Shown one piece after another: positions 8,254-10,452 of a DNA stretch of 10,452 bases (its first letter is position 1; every line of letters starts with the position of its first letter). This DNA is from Bacteroidota bacterium (GTDB lineage: Bacteria > Bacteroidota > Bacteroidia > Chitinophagales > Saprospiraceae). The translations under genes and the position numbers were made by a program. The notes beneath the pieces were generated by a model. That model ran no database searches, had not been told where the DNA came from, and was given only the letters and a program-made list of their open reading frames with translations. The stretch is from the NCBI GenBank assembly GCA_008501835.1, contig QQUB01000884.1, forward strand, positions 1 through 10,452. Direction: 5' to 3'.

Positions 8254-9915
8254 TTATTCAGTCTTTTTGCCCCAATAGGTTGCATTTAAATTTTTTTCAG
8301 TTCCGGCATAAACAAAAGTAACAGCACGCGGATTGGCTTCCCAATCAACTTCACGTTCAACACACACTACGACGTTGCCCAATGTGAGTTGTTTTTTTGT
8401 TTCATCGTAACTCCAATTACCTGTCAATGCTCCTGACATCGTACCATCAGCATTGAGAGTTAGCGCAGAAGCAACACTTTGTTGAGCGTAGGTGTAGTTA
8501 AGATTTATGTGCTCCCATGTTCCTATCAGGGAATCTTTGGTAATAGTTCCGTAATCAGGTACACCGGCATAACGTTCCGGCAGCGCTATTGGCCAGAGGT
8601 TGTCAGGTTCACCTGGAGATGCAGGGCACCATACAATCCGGCGAACGTGTCCCATCATAATAGCATTGGAGTAAGGGTTGCCGCCAACGTTTGCGGGCAA
8701 TCGTCCTTGCGACATATAAAACCATTCGTCGGTATTTTCCTTTTGGAAGACACAGCAGTGCGATATTCCTACCCAACCGTAGCTAAGGTTAAATTTGTAA
8801 GGGTGGGTAACTATAGGGTAACAGTCACCTTCACCGTTGGTAAAGTTGCGGCCGGTGATATCGTAGTATGGACCTTCAATGTTTTCACTTCTGACCACTC
8901 GCGTATTGTATGGTACATCAAGGGCATCGTAGGCCAGGAACAAATAGTAATATCCATCTTTATAAATTATTTCAGGAGCTTCGCTACCTTGCCAGCGCGA
9001 CGAGGCTGTACGGGTCCCGATTCTTACACCATACCTGGTGGCTAATTCACTTGCACTGCCAGCGTAAGGTTCCCCGAGTTGATTGAGTGGCTTTCCTGTT
9101 ATTGGATCAACTTGCAACAGGGCATAGCCACTGTGCCACGAACCATGGATCAGGTAATGTTTCCCATCAGGTGTTTCTAAATACGTTGGATCTATGGCAT
9201 TATAATAAAAATAAGCACTCCAATCTGTTAAACTGGCGCGGCTGTAATCTAAACCCCGATCTGATGACGAACTGGTGACGAACCCCTTATCGATCCATTC
9301 AGCTCCGGCGGGATCAGTCGATTCGCACATACCTATAAAGGCGCGTTCTGTCCAGCTTCCATCAAAATTGCCAGGGATATTGGCATTGCCGGATTCGATG
9401 TAGTTATCAATAACAATGCTGTAGTACATGCGCAATTTCTCCTGTCCTCCGACGTTGACCCGGCGTACTACTGGTGCCCAGTAACCATACCTTATTTCGT
9501 CTTCCGGAATGGCATCGAGCCCCATGCGGGATCGAATATCATTGAGGGAATCTGCTACCCATGCTGGCGCCTCATAAAAAGGTCCGCCCACCCATTGCCA
9601 ATTGACCAGATCGGTGGAACGTTTGCCTTGAAAATGACCATGTCCTTCATGCTCATTTCCATACGAAGCATCTGTGGCGTACATGTAATAATAACCATCG
9701 TAAAAAGCAACCGAAGGATCGTGGACGTTAGCAAGATTCCATTCATTCCGGTTTGACCACGATGCTATCGATGAGTAATCGTCGGCATAGGTTGGAATAG
9801 TAAAACCTGGTTCTGTATCAGGATTATCATCAGGTACAATATCATCCTTTTTGCACCCTAAAAAAGATAGAGCAAAAATACTGATGGATAAAATCAGTAA
9901 AGATTTAAGACTCAT
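8254..9915 (-). CDS. Long GH43 (subfamily 4-like) arabinan-degrading lipoprotein with C-terminal beta domain
   Basis: 553 residues. Signal MSLKSLLILSISIFALSFLGC puts the acylated Cys at 21; the next residues are KKDDIVPDD and a Pro/Asp/Glu-rich linker to about 40, typical of surface-exposed Bacteroidota lipoproteins. The propeller carries Asp66 (VHDP), Asp242 (NAIDPT) and Glu312 (GSEAPE) as the predicted triad, with WAPV at 146-149 and His386 (ISHCC). A C-terminal beta domain covers about 455-553 (LIGTWEHI, LNADGTM, NWSYD, VDWEANP). Compared with the GH43 at 5144-6628 it has extra loops: about 12 residues before WAP, about 36 between WAP and NAIDPT, and about 11 before the acid Glu. The Gly after the acid Glu is replaced by Ala. 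These changes suggest a different cleft, perhaps for branched arabinan (inference). It is the first enzyme gene after the SusD gene. Confidence 0.91.
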   Translation of the reverse strand: MSLKSLLILSISIFALSFLGCKKDDIVPDDNPDTEPGFTIPTYADDYSSIASWSNRNEWNLANVHDPSVAFYDGYYYMYATDASYGNEHEGHGHFQGKRSTDLVNWQWVGGPFYEAPAWVADSLNDIRSRMGLDAIPEDEIRYGYWAPVVRRVNVGGQEKLRMYYSIVIDNYIESGNANIPGNFDGSWTERAFIGMCESTDPAGAEWIDKGFVTSSSSDRGLDYSRASLTDWSAYFYYNAIDPTYLETPDGKHYLIHGSWHSGYALLQVDPITGKPLNQLGEPYAGSASELATRYGVRIGTRTASSRWQGSEAPEIIYKDGYYYLFLAYDALDVPYNTRVVRSENIEGPYYDITGRNFTNGEGDCYPIVTHPYKFNLSYGWVGISHCCVFQKENTDEWFYMSQGRLPANVGGNPYSNAIMMGHVRRIVWCPASPGEPDNLWPIALPERYAGVPDYGTITKDSLIGTWEHINLNYTYAQQSVASALTLNADGTMSGALTGNWSYDETKKQLTLGNVVVCVEREVDWEANPRAVTFVYAGTEKNLNATYWGKKTE

Positions 9916-9936
9916 ATCAAATATTTATTAGGTCCT

Positions 9937-10011
9937 GTTCAAAAAATTAAATCCTCAAAAAATTGTTGGATTTTTTCGGGCTTGCCGAAGCGAAGCAGCC
10001 AGGTTTTGAAC
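9937..10011. repeat. AT-rich nested inverted/direct repeat patch between SusD gene and GH43
   Basis: GTTCAAAA at 9937-9944 is exactly complementary to TTTTGAAC at 10004-10011, framing about 75 bp. Inside, TCAAAAAATT occurs twice (9939-9948 and 9955-9964, a 16-bp period), AAATCC (9949-9954) pairs with GGATTT (9968-9973), and GGCTTGC (9979-9985) pairs with GCAGCC (9995-10000) with one bulged base. The nesting of direct and inverted repeats is seen directly. Whether it is a regulator operator, an RNA structure in the leader of the GH43 mRNA, or the remnant of a small mobile repeat cannot be decided from one copy. Confidence 0.4.
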
Positions 10012-10021
10012 GATTCTAAAT

Positions 10022-10059
10022 GACTTCCTTATCAACAAAAAAATGTCGATAAGGAAGTC
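10022..10059 (-). terminator. Perfect 12-bp hairpin downstream of the SusD gene: attenuator, terminator or mRNA 3'-end stabiliser
   Basis: GACTTCCTTATC at 10022-10033 is an exact inverted repeat of GATAAGGAAGTC at 10048-10059, with a 14-base A-rich loop. It begins 21 bp beyond the SusD stop codon. Beyond one mismatch the stem gains two more A:T pairs on the outside. In the transcribed (minus) direction the stem is followed by ATTTAGAA, a poor U-run, so partial termination or protection of the upstream susCD mRNA from 3' decay is more likely than full termination. Confidence 0.65.
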
Positions 10060-10080
10060 TTTAATTTACGCAAATGGTTT

Positions 10081-10452
10081 CTAATTGATAACAGGGTGAA
10101 TACTGTATTTAGCTAAGAAAGCAGGCCCGTTATCTTCGTTATTGTTCGCCGAATTACCTACGAGGTTAGGGTTCGCATTAAGGGTGGATTGATGTATTGG
10201 AAAATACTCATGTCCCTTAAAGTAGTATTGGAACGATGAAGCGTCAGCGGTTTCGGCCGTAAGCTCTTCTGTTGAGGCTGTGCCATCAAGCTTATAATAA
10301 GCATGTTCAACCAACTGGTTCATACGACCTTCATCATAGAAGAATCCCCAACGAAGCAAGTCAATACCCCGTCCGTTCTCACAACCGAATTCTTTAGGAC
10401 GTTCAACGTTTGCAATTTGCTCAAAAAGATGATCGGCAGTCGGGAAGTCGGA
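10081..10452 (-). CDS. SusD/RagB-family outer-membrane glycan-binding lipoprotein, C-terminal 123 residues only
   Basis: The frame is open from the right window edge to a stop at 10081-10083, so the N-terminus, signal peptide and most of the glycan-binding region are outside. The visible part has the SusD C-terminal hallmarks: ENGRGIDLLRWGFFYDEGR (about residues 25-43 of the fragment) and GHEYFPIHQSTLNANPNL (80-97), equivalent to the common FPIPQSEIDxNPNL. A 26-residue tail follows. SusD proteins form the lid over a SusC TonB-dependent porin and bind oligosaccharides before import; the SusC gene is expected just upstream, off the window. Position directly ahead of arabinan-type enzymes suggests an arabinan or arabino-oligosaccharide ligand (inference). 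I see no disruption in this part. Confidence 0.93.
   Translation of the reverse strand, partial: SDFPTADHLFEQIANVERPKEFGCENGRGIDLLRWGFFYDEGRMNQLVEHAYYKLDGTASTEELTAETADASSFQYYFKGHEYFPIHQSTLNANPNLVGNSANNNEDNGPAFLAKYSIHPVIN

Larger units (their letters stand above)
1..10452 (-). other. Arabinan-type polysaccharide utilization locus (operon-like gene run, both ends open)
   Basis: Eight genes in one direction with gaps of 165, 63, 5, 147, 6, 1 and 17 bp combine a SusD-like binder, four GH43s, one GH51, one GH127 and a sugar symporter. The enzyme families converge on L-arabinofuranosides, and none of the visible genes is a pectin lyase, galactanase or xylanase, so arabinan (for example RG-I side chains) or arabinose-decorated proteins are favoured over whole pectin or xylan. 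The regulator (often a hybrid two-component or AraC/ECF protein), the SusC gene and L-arabinose catabolic genes are not in view and may flank the window. Confidence 0.85.

Noticed and set aside
8479..9045. 188-codon open frame on the plus strand
   Set aside because: It lies wholly antisense to the 553-residue GH43, whose catalytic motifs are intact, and its product resembles no family I know.
9916..9935. AATATTTG just before the GH43 start as a Bacteroidota -7 element
   Set aside because: It lacks the TA of TAnnTTTG, has no properly spaced TTTG upstream, and lies too close to the ATG for a normal leader.
1..10452. CRISPR array, tRNA/rRNA genes, complete insertion sequence or phage genes
   Set aside because: No regularly spaced repeats, no RNA-gene landmarks and no transposase or phage-like frames were found; nearly all sequence is accounted for by the eight genes.

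Overview
The window looks like part of a Bacteroidota chromosome. The support is a SusD-family gene at the right edge, Bacteroidota-style lipoprotein signals (Cys followed by Lys/Asp/Glu-rich residues), moderately AT-rich DNA, and no clear Shine-Dalgarno sequences ahead of the genes. I cannot name a genus. All eight genes lie on the minus strand, so transcription runs from high to low coordinates. The set reads as the enzyme half of a polysaccharide utilization locus (PUL) for arabinan or another L-arabinose-rich plant cell-wall glycan.

Layout in transcription order: 3' end of a SusD-like glycan-binding lipoprotein (10452-10081, incomplete); a 165-bp gap with a strong hairpin and an AT-rich nested-repeat patch; a long GH43 lipoprotein with a C-terminal beta domain (9915-8254); a GH51 alpha-L-arabinofuranosidase (8190-6634); a second GH43 with the same kind of C-terminal domain (6628-5144); a 147-bp gap; a compact exo-type GH43 lipoprotein (4996-4001); a short arabinanase-type GH43 (3994-3017); a GH127-type beta-L-arabinofuranosidase lipoprotein (3015-1054); and a GPH-family sugar:cation symporter (1036-1, C-terminus off the window). 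Gaps between genes are 165, 63, 5, 147, 6, 1 and 17 bp.

Working model (inference from families and signals): the SusC/SusD pair, mostly outside the window, binds and imports arabinan fragments. The two GH43 lipoproteins with acidic post-Cys tails probably sit on the cell surface and cut the alpha-1,5-arabinan backbone. The short GH43, the compact GH43, the GH51 and the GH127 finish the chains in the periplasm, removing alpha- and beta-linked arabinofuranose. The symporter would move the released L-arabinose or short oligosaccharide across the inner membrane. The GH127 means the target probably carries beta-L-arabinofuranose as well as the usual alpha linkages.

No tRNA, rRNA, CRISPR array, complete insertion sequence or regulator gene is visible. 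No gene-free stretch exceeds 165 bp. The system is of a known type. The least explained parts are the susD-GH43 intergenic structures, the substrate of the GH127, and the division of labour among four different GH43 enzymes.
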